DNA from: Cupriavidus taiwanensis
Lineage (GTDB): Bacteria > Pseudomonadota > Gammaproteobacteria > Burkholderiales > Burkholderiaceae
Length of the DNA stretch: 64,000 nt
Direction of reading: 5' to 3'
Assembly (NCBI RefSeq): GCF_900250115.1
Contig: NZ_LT984805.1
Coordinates: 124,001 to 188,000 of the forward strand
The number at the start of each line of letters is the position of its first letter. The first letter of the stretch is position 1. Shown here piece after piece: positions 17,543-25,539 of this stretch. Both the position numbers and the translations under genes were made by a program. The notes beneath the pieces were generated by a model that was not told the DNA's origin, did no database searches, and worked only from the letters and a program-made list of their open reading frames with translations.

Positions 17543-18860
17543 AAAAAAAGGTTCATCGAGGAATTCCGGGGAAGGCTGCGCGGATTTTGAGGAAGAAGTA
17601 TTCCTCGTCGCGATAGCCGTACGCGCGGCGCTTGATGACCTTGATGGTGTTGTTGATGCCTTCGACCACGCTGGTGTTCAATGGGTGGCGGCAGCGGGCC
17701 AAGATGCCATGCCAGTAGCCTTGCAGGCGCTTCGCAAACAACTCCAGGGCAGGTATTCGGCTCTGCCGAGCCTGCTCGCACCATTGCTCCCAAGCTTTTT
17801 GCGCCCACGCCGGGCGGCGGTAGAACCATAGCCGCTTTAGCTCGTCGCGCAACAGATAGACTGTCAGCAATGGCCGGTTCGCCTCCAGGACCTCATCCAG
17901 ATGAACCGCCTGGGGGACGCTCAAGTTCTCCCGATTCCGCAGCAGTAGCCAGCGTGTGGACTTGAGCACCCGTCTGGCCGGCCGATCGTGCCGCAGCTGA
18001 TTGGCCTGATCCACCCGTACTCGGTCGATGACCTCACGCCCGTACTTAGCTACCACGTGGAACAGGTCGAAGACCACCTCTGCTTGCGGGCAATGCGCCC
18101 GGATCTCCAACTCATACGCGGTCGTCATGTCGATGGCGACGGCCTCGATGCGCTGCGCAACGCCGGCGGGGAGCTGCTCAAAGAAGGCTCGGGCGGTCTC
18201 GCGTGAGCGCCCCTGTCCGATCCAGAGCACCTGCCGCCCAATGGGGTCGACTACCACCGTGGCATATCGATGCCCCTTGTGTAGCGCGAACTCATCCATG
18301 GCCAGGTAGCGGATATTGGACCAGTCCGGCTCGGCCACTGCCTCACGCAAGCGAGCCTTATCGATCGATTTAACTGTGTGCCAGCCCAGATCGTAGAAGG
18401 CCGCCACCGCCTGCACCGTACAGTGGCGCAACAAGTGGCCGCAAGCCTGGGCCAAGCGGGCCGTCACGCGTTGGTAGCGCCCAAGCCATTCCAGCCGCTC
18501 CAGCCTCGGACCGCCGCAACGGTCGCACCAAACGCGCCGGCGCGGCACGTGCAGTACGACCCGATACTCGAACAGCGGAAGGTCCCGGACTCGCCTGACC
18601 ACTGTCTCATGCACCTGATGGCAGCGCGCGCCACACTCCTCGCAATGCATGACCTTGCTGACCGGCTTCAAGTACAACGACAGCGTACGGCTCTCTCCCT
18701 CCGGCCATTCCACGCGCTCCAGCCGGTAGCCCTTCCAGCAACCCAGTGCTTGCAGCGTCTTGCGATCCAGCACACATCCCCCTGATACCTGAAGAAACAG
18801 ACATCAGCATACAAAATGTGCTCTTTCGGGCCACGGTTTTCTGCGAAGAACCCAAAAAAA
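17543..18860 (-). mobile_element. Complete ISL3-family insertion sequence with 8-bp target duplication
   Basis: Element 17551-18852 (1302 bp). The ends are imperfect inverted repeats: left GGTTCATCGAGGAATTCCGG, right (reverse complement) GGTTCTTCGCAGAAAACCGT. The target duplication CAAAAAAA is exact on both sides (17543-17550 and 18853-18860), and 8 bp is the size expected for ISL3. The element carries one intact transposase. It landed in the T-tract of an intrinsic terminator; the duplication leaves that T-tract intact on the upstream side. Confidence 0.9.
17553..18773 (-). CDS. ISL3-family transposase
   Basis: 406 residues, full length for the family. An N-terminal zinc ribbon is visible (MHCEECGARC and VWCDRCGG), followed by a helix-turn-helix region and the DDE core: AMDEFALHKGHRYATVV, then IDMTTAYELEIRA and FDLFHVV, and finally SVVEGINNTIKVIKRRAYGY with the Glu. 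No frameshift, so probably active. The stop lies within the left inverted repeat (2 bp inside the element), as is usual for compact insertion sequences. Confidence 0.93.
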   Translation of the reverse strand: MLDRKTLQALGCWKGYRLERVEWPEGESRTLSLYLKPVSKVMHCEECGARCHQVHETVVRRVRDLPLFEYRVVLHVPRRRVWCDRCGGPRLERLEWLGRYQRVTARLAQACGHLLRHCTVQAVAAFYDLGWHTVKSIDKARLREAVAEPDWSNIRYLAMDEFALHKGHRYATVVVDPIGRQVLWIGQGRSRETARAFFEQLPAGVAQRIEAVAIDMTTAYELEIRAHCPQAEVVFDLFHVVAKYGREVIDRVRVDQANQLRHDRPARRVLKSTRWLLLRNRENLSVPQAVHLDEVLEANRPLLTVYLLRDELKRLWFYRRPAWAQKAWEQWCEQARQSRIPALELFAKRLQGYWHGILARCRHPLNTSVVEGINNTIKVIKRRAYGYRDEEYFFLKIRAAFPGIPR

Positions 18861-19329
18861 GCCCGCCCCGGTTTGCGCCGGTGAGCGAGCTTTGATTTTC
18901 AGACCTGCAATGCCACGCCCCTTCCGGGGGCGTGGCACTCAGGGAGCGGCGCACAAATGCGCGCTGCTCGATGCTGAGGACGTAAAGTCGTCCTCGTGCA
19001 GCATGGTCACGCTGCACCACAACCCATTTCGCGAACCCACAGGTTCGGCCGCAGGTTCACGGATCGGCTCGACGTCTGCCGTTCTGCCTGGGAGGGGCCT
19101 TTGAGAGAGAGCTCCACATGGTCCCGGGCTCGAACGGTGTCCATCGCGTGCACTCACGAGGAGGCAGAACGAGAACGCGTATTACGAGCTGATGAGGGAA
19201 GTGTTCGGCGAAAACACTTAGCACAAGGAATATCCACACTGGTAGCCAACCAGTCGGCGCGTGCGCAAATGCACGACTTGAAGCAGAAGATGGACTCGCC
19301 AGGAGTCAGGGTCGATGCGTCAGTGACGC
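18854..19329 (-). ncRNA. Candidate structured non-coding RNA with leader-type 5' hairpin
   Basis: No convincing coding frame exists on the minus strand, but the segment is a chain of stem-loops. In transcript order: GCGTC/GACGC plus ATCGACC (19310-19329), GACTC/GAGTC (19293-19307), CGTGC/GCACG (19260-19275), CTGGT/ACCAG (19239-19253), AAGTGTT/AACACTT (19199-19219), CGAACC/GGTTCG (19032-19047), GTGCAGC/GCTGCAC (18996-19017), GAGGACG/CGTCCTC (18976-18995), a GAGC-GCGC stem (18944-18969), an 11-bp GC stem (18911-18937), then a terminator with seven T (18854-18893). The 5' hairpin and heptamer are those of the leader family. The ISL3 element sits right at its 3' end. Confidence 0.5.
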
Positions 19330-19471
19330 GAGGTGTGAAAGCATTGTGGCACAGAATACTCCGGGCAAAGAATACGAAAGCTCGGCTATTTGGCATATGT
19401 TTCAAAGTCATTCGGTGTCCGAATGTGCTCGACAATTTCAACCTGAGAGAGCGACCTGAAAACATGGAAAA

Positions 19472-20038
19472 ATGGCCGACCAGGATCCACCCAAGAAACC
19501 CGCCAGTGGGCTCAGGCCCATTGAGCGCCATAACAGTGAAGAGCGCCTAAGCCGGCTCACGCCGACGACAGCCTCCTCCACCCTCCACGCCTACTACTCG
19601 AAGTTCGCGCGCGACTTCCTCGACGCACATTTTTACTATTGCTCGGCCAAATTTGTCGTGGCTCGAGACGGGAAAGTCAAAGCGCTGGATGAAGCCTTTC
19701 GCGCCGCGGAAGAGTGGTACGGCAGCGCCCTCGGTTGGCTTGCGAAGACCGACCAGGTCGAGATTCCCTTGTTCCACGAAGAGAAGGAGGTCAAGGTTTC
19801 CCATTCCTTCGCCGGCCGGCTCCTCAGATTGCTGATGCAATTCGACCGGATCTTCGTGGAAACGCTCTACAGCCAGGAATTCGGGTCCATTTCTCCGGAC
19901 GAACGCACCACGACGATCCAGATCGCCTCACGACGCATTAATGCGATTCACCAACTCTGCATCCCGGATACCGACAGGTTCGAAGCCAACGGGACACTGA
20001 TTTCCTCTCACCGGAGCCTTCCCGATGGACATGCGTGA
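19472..20038 (+). CDS. DUF1845/AcaB-like protein of integrative elements
   Basis: 188 residues. The body (STLHAYYSKFARDFLDAHFY, FRAAEEWYGSALGWLAKTD, RLLRLLMQFDRIFVETLYS, RRINAIHQLCIPD) resembles the DUF1845 group found on conjugative and integrative elements, some of which are transcription activators. The match is by pattern only. It is the first gene of a three-gene plus-strand operon with a transmembrane protein and a bactofilin, and it overlaps the second gene by 14 bp. No clear TTGACT-N15 promoter was found; the 19380-19470 region is AT-richer and probably carries the promoter. Confidence 0.55.
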   Translation: MADQDPPKKPASGLRPIERHNSEERLSRLTPTTASSTLHAYYSKFARDFLDAHFYYCSAKFVVARDGKVKALDEAFRAAEEWYGSALGWLAKTDQVEIPLFHEEKEVKVSHSFAGRLLRLLMQFDRIFVETLYSQEFGSISPDERTTTIQIASRRINAIHQLCIPDTDRFEANGTLISSHRSLPDGHA

Positions 20039-20696
20039 CATCGAGCAGTTGCATGCTCATTACGCCCAACCGCCTCTCACTATCGACATCTCGCCAGCAG
20101 GTGCGCCAGTGGCGCACTTTGGCTACGCCGGGGTGTCTTCCACATCGGCTGCCGCCCCGGCATCCAGCCAGTTCGCCGCATTGCGACGCAATCAGCGGCT
20201 ACTGTGGGGCATCGCCTTCGTGGCTGCTGCTGCGGCCATGTTTGCCATCGGCTCATCGATCGGGAAGCGAGAAATGCGCGCGTCCAGCGATCGTGACCAA
20301 CCGGTTCAGGCAGCTTCCGAAACCTCTGCGCGTGCGACTGCCGAAACCAGTGATCATGAATGGCCGCGAAAGCGTGACGCCGTTTCTGATTCCGAGGCGA
20401 CCAAGTCGACTGTCGCGCCATCGCCAGCCGGGGCTGTGGATGGACCCGCGTCTGGGCCCTCCGCCACCGCGCAGCCGGTACAGCCTAAGCTGGAGCGTAC
20501 CCAGGCAGAACAGCCGAAGGCGGAGGCCGTGAAGCGACCCGCCCCCGCCTCCCCGCCTGCGGCCGCGACCACCCTTCCCAGAACCGCGACGGTTGTGGCG
20601 ACTGCCAAGACGGTACCGCAACCGCCATCCGGCGCGCAGACACGGAATTCTGCGACGCAGCAGACAAGCTCCCCTACCGACATCAAGATGTTCTGA
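20025..20696 (+). CDS. Single-pass membrane protein with Pro/Ala-rich exported domain
   Basis: 223 residues. A cytoplasmic N-terminus (about 1-60), one transmembrane helix (LLWGIAFVAAAAAMFAIG, about 65-82), then a low-complexity Ala/Pro/Thr/Gln region to the end. The design (short cytoplasmic part, one helix, disordered tail) is like a tether or a secretion or pilus accessory protein. It overlaps the upstream gene and ends 3 bp before the bactofilin start, so the three are one operon. It could anchor the bactofilin polymer to the membrane; that is inference from gene order. Confidence 0.65.
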   Translation: MDMRDIEQLHAHYAQPPLTIDISPAGAPVAHFGYAGVSSTSAAAPASSQFAALRRNQRLLWGIAFVAAAAAMFAIGSSIGKREMRASSDRDQPVQAASETSARATAETSDHEWPRKRDAVSDSEATKSTVAPSPAGAVDGPASGPSATAQPVQPKLERTQAEQPKAEAVKRPAPASPPAAATTLPRTATVVATAKTVPQPPSGAQTRNSATQQTSSPTDIKMF

Positions 20697-20699
20697 CCC

Positions 20700-21107
20700 A
20701 TGGATAATCCTCCAATTTTCAGCCTGCTCCGTGCGGGGATGAGCGTTCACGGTGACCTTGTCTCGGATCATGGCTTCACCTGCCTGGCGCTGGTCACCGG
20801 CAATGTTGGCGCCTCCCGTGGGCTGCTCCATATCGCGGCGGGCGGCGTGGTGCATGGCAACGTCGACGGCGAGCATGTCATTGTTGACGGCGTGGTCGAA
20901 GGCGATGTCGTTGGGCGCGCCTCGCTGCTGATCAATGGACGCGTGAAGGGTCGGATCTTGTATGCCGGCACCATCCGGTTGGGCCCGAATGCCGCCCTGG
21001 ATGGCACCATTGCCCGCATCCAGTCGGTCGGCTACGTCCCCCCACACAAGGAGGGTGTAGCGATCGACAGCCCAGCAACCGAGGCGCAGATTCCCACGCC
21101 TTGCTGA
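20700..21107 (+). CDS. Bactofilin (polymer-forming cytoskeletal protein)
   Basis: 135 residues. The DUF583/bactofilin beta-helix is clear from repeated hydrophobic-Gly-[DN]-V turns: SVHGDLVSDHGF, ALVTGNVGASRG, GGVVHGNVDGEHVIVDGVVE, GDVVGRASLLINGRVKGRIL. Bactofilins self-assemble into filaments without nucleotides and scaffold membrane-bound machines. A strong terminator follows. A plasmid bactofilin paired with a membrane protein suggests a positioning or envelope role, perhaps linked to transfer or partition. Confidence 0.85.
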   Translation: MDNPPIFSLLRAGMSVHGDLVSDHGFTCLALVTGNVGASRGLLHIAAGGVVHGNVDGEHVIVDGVVEGDVVGRASLLINGRVKGRILYAGTIRLGPNAALDGTIARIQSVGYVPPHKEGVAIDSPATEAQIPTPC

Positions 21108-21166
21108 GGAACATGTTCCTTCCATAGACACCGAAAGCACCCTTCCGCACCCCCTCTTTCAAACAC

Positions 21167-21194
21167 AAACGCCCGGCATTGCCGGGCGTTTGTC
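21167..21194 (+). terminator. Bidirectional intrinsic terminator
   Basis: AAACGCCCGGC / GCCGGGCGTTT with an ATT loop, placed between the convergent bactofilin (plus) and 21196 (minus) genes. Confidence 0.85.
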
Positions 21195-21195
21195 T

Positions 21196-21702
21196 TCAGT
21201 AAACCCGTCTCAGGGTCATCAGCTCTGCCTGCGTGAAGACACCAGGGAAAGCCACCCACGGATAGTTCACAGCGTTCGCTGGGTCTCGGAATGACACATA
21301 GGGAAAGTCGTTTTCCAACTGCACCCGGAAGAGGCGCCGGCGTCCGTCCTTGCCCCGCACTTCGAACACGGCTCCATGCATTAGTTCGAAGACAACACGT
21401 TTCTGCTTGAGCGTCACCGCGGCCGCGGGGCCCTGCAGATATCGCTGGTCCAGCCAGGCGTCATACCCCATCGGCACTGCATGCCGCCTGACATGAGCCT
21501 GCCATTCGAAAAAGAGTACGAGAATTCTGTCCTTCGGAAAGCTTGCCACATCGATGGCCTGTCGCAGCATAAGTCGCTCCGCGACGTGTTGCCCTTCAGC
21601 CCTGATCGTGTTGCGGCAGGCGTGGCGGCCTTGAAACGCAGGCGTTTGCGAGGTCCGGAACAACCAGCGGGGGTATCGAGAATAGAAATCAATCAGAATC
21701 AT
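21196..21702 (-). CDS. Hypothetical protein
   Basis: 168 residues, unrecognised; basic and aromatic-rich (MILIDFYSRYPRWLFRTS; SFPKDRILVLFFEWQAHVRR; YPWVAFPGVFTQAELMTLRR). The start at 21702 lies 12 bp after the T-tract of an intrinsic terminator that separates it from the DUF932 gene, so transcription probably relies on read-through. No domain recognised. Confidence 0.55.
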   Translation of the reverse strand: MILIDFYSRYPRWLFRTSQTPAFQGRHACRNTIRAEGQHVAERLMLRQAIDVASFPKDRILVLFFEWQAHVRRHAVPMGYDAWLDQRYLQGPAAAVTLKQKRVVFELMHGAVFEVRGKDGRRRLFRVQLENDFPYVSFRDPANAVNYPWVAFPGVFTQAELMTLRRVY

Positions 21703-21714
21703 GAGCAACGAGCG

Positions 21715-21745
21715 AAAAAAAAACCCGGACTGTGCCGGGGCTTTG
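21715..21745 (-). terminator. Intrinsic terminator after the DUF932 gene
   Basis: Minus strand: GCCCCGGCACAGTCCGGG stem-loop followed by nine T, ending about a dozen bases before the next start codon. Confidence 0.8.
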
Positions 21746-21845
21746 GAGACCAAAAACGACTACTTCCATGCCAAGCATCGGCATCGAACGTAGTTCGCTT
21801 GAGGGCTGGTCAATGGGATGAACTTCTGAATGCCGCAGGAGCTTT

Positions 21846-22814
21846 TCAAGCAACGAGTTCGAGCGCTGCGTCCCAGGCCCGCTGCTTGAGTACCGCGCCG
21901 GCACCGAACCACGCCGAATCCAGCCGATTGCCCGGATTGCGCGCACGCTGGCGGTGATCGACATACTCTGTGACGCTGTTCACCAGTCCCCAGGCAGTGC
22001 CGGCCGCCGATTCCAGTGTGGCGCCGCGGCCGTTGCCCTCGAAGAGATTGAGCACCGCCTTCAGGCCGCGCTCGTTCACCTTGGTAGGACCCTCGGATTC
22101 CGGTGTCGCCCACGAGTACGTGAACAAACGCTGGAAGAAGCGTTCCGATTCCGCCTGGCTCACCTTGCGGGCGGCCAACTCCTGCATGCGGACCATGAAA
22201 CCATCCCACGACGAGATGGCGATGCCCAGCTCTTCCTTGACGGCGCGCGGGTCGAACTGGCTGCGGTGCGGCACCTTGACTGCGCCGCGATTGCGACCAA
22301 GCGCGATCTGCAGGGTGTTGTTGCAGACGACCCGCACGGACGTGAACTGCGCGGTGGTGGCCAGCGTGCCATCACATGCGGTGGCCAACAGCAGATAGCC
22401 CCGGACCTCGTCGACGCCGGCGATACTGGTCGATTGCCCCGTGCGCGCAAGCGCCCAGAGCTTGCGACCTTCCTTGAGCACACCAGCGGTTTCCAGCTGG
22501 TAACCGCCGACTTCGGTCAGATCGCGGTAAAACTCCAAGATCTCCGCGGGTTGAACGACCTGATAGCGCTTCGACACCGTCGAGAGCGGCTTCTTGGTAT
22601 CCGAGCGGAACAGCACTTTCTGCTCGGGAAACGAGTGAATCGGATCAAGATCGTGGGAGCCGATGCGATACATCACATCGGTTTCCTCGATTCGCCAGTT
22701 CATGCCAGCGGCTTCGGCCCAGGCTTCGAGCGGCTGATTGCGTTCCAGCTGGTTGCCAAGGCCGTGCCACGGGGTGGCGCCAACGTAAGCCATGGTTTGC
22801 ACGAGATGAGACAT
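21846..22814 (-). CDS. DUF932 domain protein
   Basis: 322 residues covering the whole DUF932 domain, common on phages and plasmids and of unknown biochemical role. Typical features: TPWHGLGNQLERNQPLEAW at the N-terminus, LSTVSKRYQVVQPAEILEFY, GRKLWALARTG, LLLATACDGTLATTAQFTSV and RVVCNNTLQIAL. It lies behind a long structured leader that includes the conserved hairpin-heptamer, and is followed by a terminator. The ribosome site is AGGAG, 7 bases before ATG. Confidence 0.85.
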   Translation of the reverse strand: MSHLVQTMAYVGATPWHGLGNQLERNQPLEAWAEAAGMNWRIEETDVMYRIGSHDLDPIHSFPEQKVLFRSDTKKPLSTVSKRYQVVQPAEILEFYRDLTEVGGYQLETAGVLKEGRKLWALARTGQSTSIAGVDEVRGYLLLATACDGTLATTAQFTSVRVVCNNTLQIALGRNRGAVKVPHRSQFDPRAVKEELGIAISSWDGFMVRMQELAARKVSQAESERFFQRLFTYSWATPESEGPTKVNERGLKAVLNLFEGNGRGATLESAAGTAWGLVNSVTEYVDHRQRARNPGNRLDSAWFGAGAVLKQRAWDAALELVA

Positions 22815-23116
22815 GGATTGCTCCTAGAAATGGGATAGCGCGAACACGGCAATAAGCCGGTCGCAGGACGGAAATGGAAATGTTCAGAAACCGCGACGAG
22901 CGATGCAGCAGCTCGCGCGTGGACTGGCGTGGCAGTTGACCGTGGCCGCGGGCAGCGGTCTCGGACGACGCGCCACAACGGGCTACGGCAAGTGTTGAAG
23001 GTGCATGTGGGACGACGGATGGCGCCCACAGAGACGTCCCCACAGGGGAGGGTCCCTGTGGGAAGTTGCAAGAAATGGCCGGCAAGCCGGCTGGGGTCGA
23101 TGCGTCTGAGACGCGG
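22815..23116 (-). promoter_or_regulatory. Conserved structured 5' leader (copy 4), long form
   Basis: Gene sense: GCGTC-TCA-GACGC (23102-23114), ATCGACC, an AGCCGGCTTGCCGGC stem, TTTCTTG, CCCACAGGG.../CCCTGTGGG (23038-23062), then about 220 nt of further leader before the AGGAG. This is the longest leader of the family. The 23117-23276 part beyond it holds the promoter and the end of the upstream gene's spacer; nothing else is visible. Confidence 0.7.
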
Positions 23117-23276
23117 GTAAAGCTCGGTTTGGACTGAACGGACTTCAGTGCGAACAGAGCTTCGTGGGTCAAGCAAAGACTAACGCAGTCGTTGCGATTT
23201 CAAGGTATCGAAAGCTCACGATATCCCTGCGTGATTCGAAGAAGGCGTCCCCAGCCAGTGGCCGGGGACGAAAATA

Positions 23277-24833
23277 TCAGGCGGCAAGCGCCTCGGGCGC
23301 GGCGATCCGCGCCAGCCGAGCACGCGCGTAGCCGAGCGTTCCGTCCTTCGCGCGTAGCGGTCGAGATGCCCGCTTCACTGGATCGTGGATCCAGTAGCGC
23401 CGGGCACTCCCGCGAGGCTCGTCGATCAGTTGCGTGAAGCCTGCATCGATGCAGAAGTCGACATACTCGCGTCCGCTCATCACCTGGCCGGTTTCAAGCC
23501 GGTACCTGGCCGCCTCGGCCTGATGCGTTGCATCCGACAGTTCGCGATCCGTGCGCTTCTGCGCCTTTTCGATGACCTCGTTGGCTTCCCATTCGGCCTG
23601 CTCGGCCTCCGAGAATCCACACAGTGCGAACAGCCGCCGGCGCCTGGTTGCCGCAGCGCATTGGAGAATGTCGACACCGAGCTCGTCGCGCAAGGCGCGC
23701 TTCGAATCGGTGTTCCAGTCCTTCGGACCATCGAAGATCTGCAGGAGCGCAGCGGCATTTCGTTGCATGATCGCGAGTGCGACGCGGTTCGGCCACTCAT
23801 AGCCATAGGAGAGTCGATAAGCCGCGGCGGCGCCGGCCTGGCGATCGAATTCGCGCTGGCTGATACGCAGCGCTTCTCGCTCGCCCTTTGCCTTGTCCAT
23901 GCTGTCGCGAAATTGCCGCTCGCTGATCCGCGCATGGATCGTCGCCGCGAGCTTGGTCACCGGCTGGGCGTTCTCTCCCGCCGGCAGCTTTGGCGTCGGT
24001 ACAGTCCTTGGAGGGAGAATCCCGGCCTCGAACAAGGCATCGTCGACCTGCACATCACTGGCATCCCGCGGGACATGCCGCAGCGCCGCAAGCAGCTTGC
24101 TGGCATTGTGCGGCGTGATTTCCTGCTTCTCGGCACGCATGATCCGGCACAGCGCCTGCAGCACGTTGGGCGACAGAGCGCCGCGCAGGGCCGGTACTTC
24201 GATCAGCGGCTTCATCCAGAGGTCATGACGGCCGTGTTGCGGGTTTTCGCGGTACGTATTGATGATGCAGTCCCGCACTTTCTCCCCGCGCAGAAGCGCG
24301 TAGGCAACGTGCACTTCATGTCGAGCATTCGGGCTCGCGTTGGGCGCATACTGCGGCCCGTTGATGCCGTAGCCGAAGCGGCGCACAAACTCACCGCAGA
24401 CGAACTCAGAGATGTCGAGTGGCCCCTGCTCTTCGAAAAGGTCTGCCGTCTGGAAGAGCGGTCCCGCATCGCCCTGGGACAAGTCGATGGCTTCGACGGG
24501 AAGATATGCCAGGCGGCCGGCGGCCACCACGGCGCCCCAGGAAGCGCGGCTCATTTCGTGTGGGCGCAGGATCTTGCCCCCTGCGCGCACGATAAAGCGG
24601 TCGACCCCATCCAGGATCATGGTGAGAATGCCGCGCTGGCTCCCAGCCGGGCGAACCGCAAAGTTGCCCGAGGCAAGTTGCGCCACCGGGATCGCGCCAC
24701 TTTCGACGTGACGCACGGTAATGTCGTCGACGCGCGGCATTGCCTTGCCGTCACGGTCGTCGTTCAGGTACTGCAGCACGCCGGCAAGCGTCGTGCGATT
24801 CTCGGCCCGCTGGCCGATGTGAATGACATACAT
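23277..24833 (-). CDS. Hypothetical protein, large
   Basis: 518 residues, unrecognised. The start at 24833 (MYVIHIGQRAENRTTLAGVL) is picked because a GCTCCG/CGGAGC hairpin holding the ribosome site lies immediately upstream; a longer frame reads back through the previous gene. Ordered regions include DLFEEQGPLDISEFVCGEFV, GEKVRDCIINTYRENPQHGR and a helical KAKGEREALRISQREFDRQA segment. The C-terminal third is basic. It is the second gene behind the leader of the 24899-25291 gene. Confidence 0.65.
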   Translation of the reverse strand: MYVIHIGQRAENRTTLAGVLQYLNDDRDGKAMPRVDDITVRHVESGAIPVAQLASGNFAVRPAGSQRGILTMILDGVDRFIVRAGGKILRPHEMSRASWGAVVAAGRLAYLPVEAIDLSQGDAGPLFQTADLFEEQGPLDISEFVCGEFVRRFGYGINGPQYAPNASPNARHEVHVAYALLRGEKVRDCIINTYRENPQHGRHDLWMKPLIEVPALRGALSPNVLQALCRIMRAEKQEITPHNASKLLAALRHVPRDASDVQVDDALFEAGILPPRTVPTPKLPAGENAQPVTKLAATIHARISERQFRDSMDKAKGEREALRISQREFDRQAGAAAAYRLSYGYEWPNRVALAIMQRNAAALLQIFDGPKDWNTDSKRALRDELGVDILQCAAATRRRRLFALCGFSEAEQAEWEANEVIEKAQKRTDRELSDATHQAEAARYRLETGQVMSGREYVDFCIDAGFTQLIDEPRGSARRYWIHDPVKRASRPLRAKDGTLGYARARLARIAAPEALAA

Positions 24834-24890
24834 GATTGGCTCCGGACGGAGCATGCCCCTTCGGGGACGTGCCCCGAAAGGGTTGAAAGG
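24834..24890 (-). promoter_or_regulatory. Intergenic leader with buried ribosome site
   Basis: Gene sense: TTTCAACCC, a TTTCGGGGCACG/CCCCGAAGGGGC hairpin, then GCTCCG-TC-CGGAGC that pairs the Shine-Dalgarno GGAG seven bases before ATG 24833. It corresponds to the 3' half of the conserved leader without hairpin 1. Confidence 0.6.
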
Positions 24891-24898
24891 GATAATTG

Positions 24899-25291
24899 CT
24901 AGGCGACGGCGGCCATGCGACGAACCGGCCGGGACCGGCTGGCCACGATGCGAGCGCCTGCCAATTGCGACAACAGCTCGGGACACGTGATGCGCCAGAC
25001 GGCACCGCACAGGTCACGCCCCTCGGTGCCGCGGTCTGTGTCGGAGAACTTGCCGGTGGCAAGCAACGCCGCTTTGATGTCCGCGGGAAGGTTCCAGTCG
25101 GCCGCCACGCAGAATTCGCCGGCGAGCAATGACACCTGTGGCACGTTCACGCTGAGCGAGGCATAGGGCATGCCATCATCCGCGCAGACCAGCTGGATCG
25201 CCGGGCGCAGGTTCGATTCGTAGAGGCCGATGCGCAGCAGAACACCGGCGGGATAGCTGGCCGTGCCAGCACCGTAGATGATGTCATCCAT
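24899..25291 (-). CDS. DUF4313-like protein
   Basis: 130 residues. The pattern RPAIQLVCADDGMPYASLSV followed by NVP resembles DUF4313-type phage/plasmid proteins (a conserved 'aIqL..dDG.PYa.LtvN' core). Function unknown. The start at 25291 follows a GGCTCC...GGAGC hairpin that holds the ribosome site; its stop lies within the leader of the next gene. A terminator belonging to the upstream small-protein gene lies at 25355-25383, within this gene's leader. Confidence 0.55.
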   Translation of the reverse strand: MDDIIYGAGTASYPAGVLLRIGLYESNLRPAIQLVCADDGMPYASLSVNVPQVSLLAGEFCVAADWNLPADIKAALLATGKFSDTDRGTEGRDLCGAVWRITCPELLSQLAGARIVASRSRPVRRMAAVA

Positions 25292-25354
25292 GGGGGATGC
25301 TCCTTTGGGAGGGAGCCGCCCCCATCGGGACGACGCCCGTGTGGGTGTGAGAAA
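25292..25354 (-). promoter_or_regulatory. Intergenic leader with buried ribosome site
   Basis: Gene sense: TTTCTCACACCCACACGGGCG..., a CCCGATGGGGG segment, then GGCTCCCTCCCAAAGGAGC pairing the Shine-Dalgarno AAGGAG ahead of ATG 25291. Hairpin 1 and the heptamer are absent; the terminator at 25355-25383 takes their place. Confidence 0.55.
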
Positions 25355-25383
25355 TAAAAAGCGCATCCCTATGGGATGCGCTG
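25355..25383 (-). terminator. Intrinsic terminator
   Basis: Minus strand: GCGCATCCC-ATA-GGGATGCGC followed by TTTTT, after the 37-residue membrane protein gene. Confidence 0.85.
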
Positions 25384-25425
25384 ATGGGGGTTGCAGTGCG
25401 GCTGGCAACCGTGAGGCACGAACGC

Positions 25426-25539
25426 CTAGCCGTTGCGATCTAGCTCCTCGAGCATGCGCTCACGATCTGCGTTGCGAAGCACCCAGAGCCCGAAGCCCGC
25501 GATGCACAACGCGAAGCCGAGAACAAATGGACCAAACAT
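25426..25539 (-). CDS. 37-residue membrane protein
   Basis: A short gene easily missed: MFGPFVLGFALCIAGFGLWV, then a charged tail ending EELDRNG. One transmembrane helix, tail in the cytoplasm by the positive-inside rule. The ATG overlaps the upstream TGA (TGATG) and is preceded by AAGGAG, so it is translationally coupled to the 134-residue membrane protein. Its stop is followed by an intrinsic terminator. It may be a partner peptide of the upstream membrane protein. Confidence 0.6.
   Translation of the reverse strand: MFGPFVLGFALCIAGFGLWVLRNADRERMLEELDRNG

Noticed and set aside
9110..18773. Operon-wide conjugation or type IV secretion genes
   Set aside because: Despite the plasmid-like setting, no VirB/Tra motor, relaxase or pilin motif could be found anywhere in the window.
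19115..19140. tRNA-like T-arm (GTTCGAGCCCGGG, minus strand)
   Set aside because: The sequence resembles a T-loop, but no 5-bp T-stem, anticodon arm or acceptor stem can be drawn around it.
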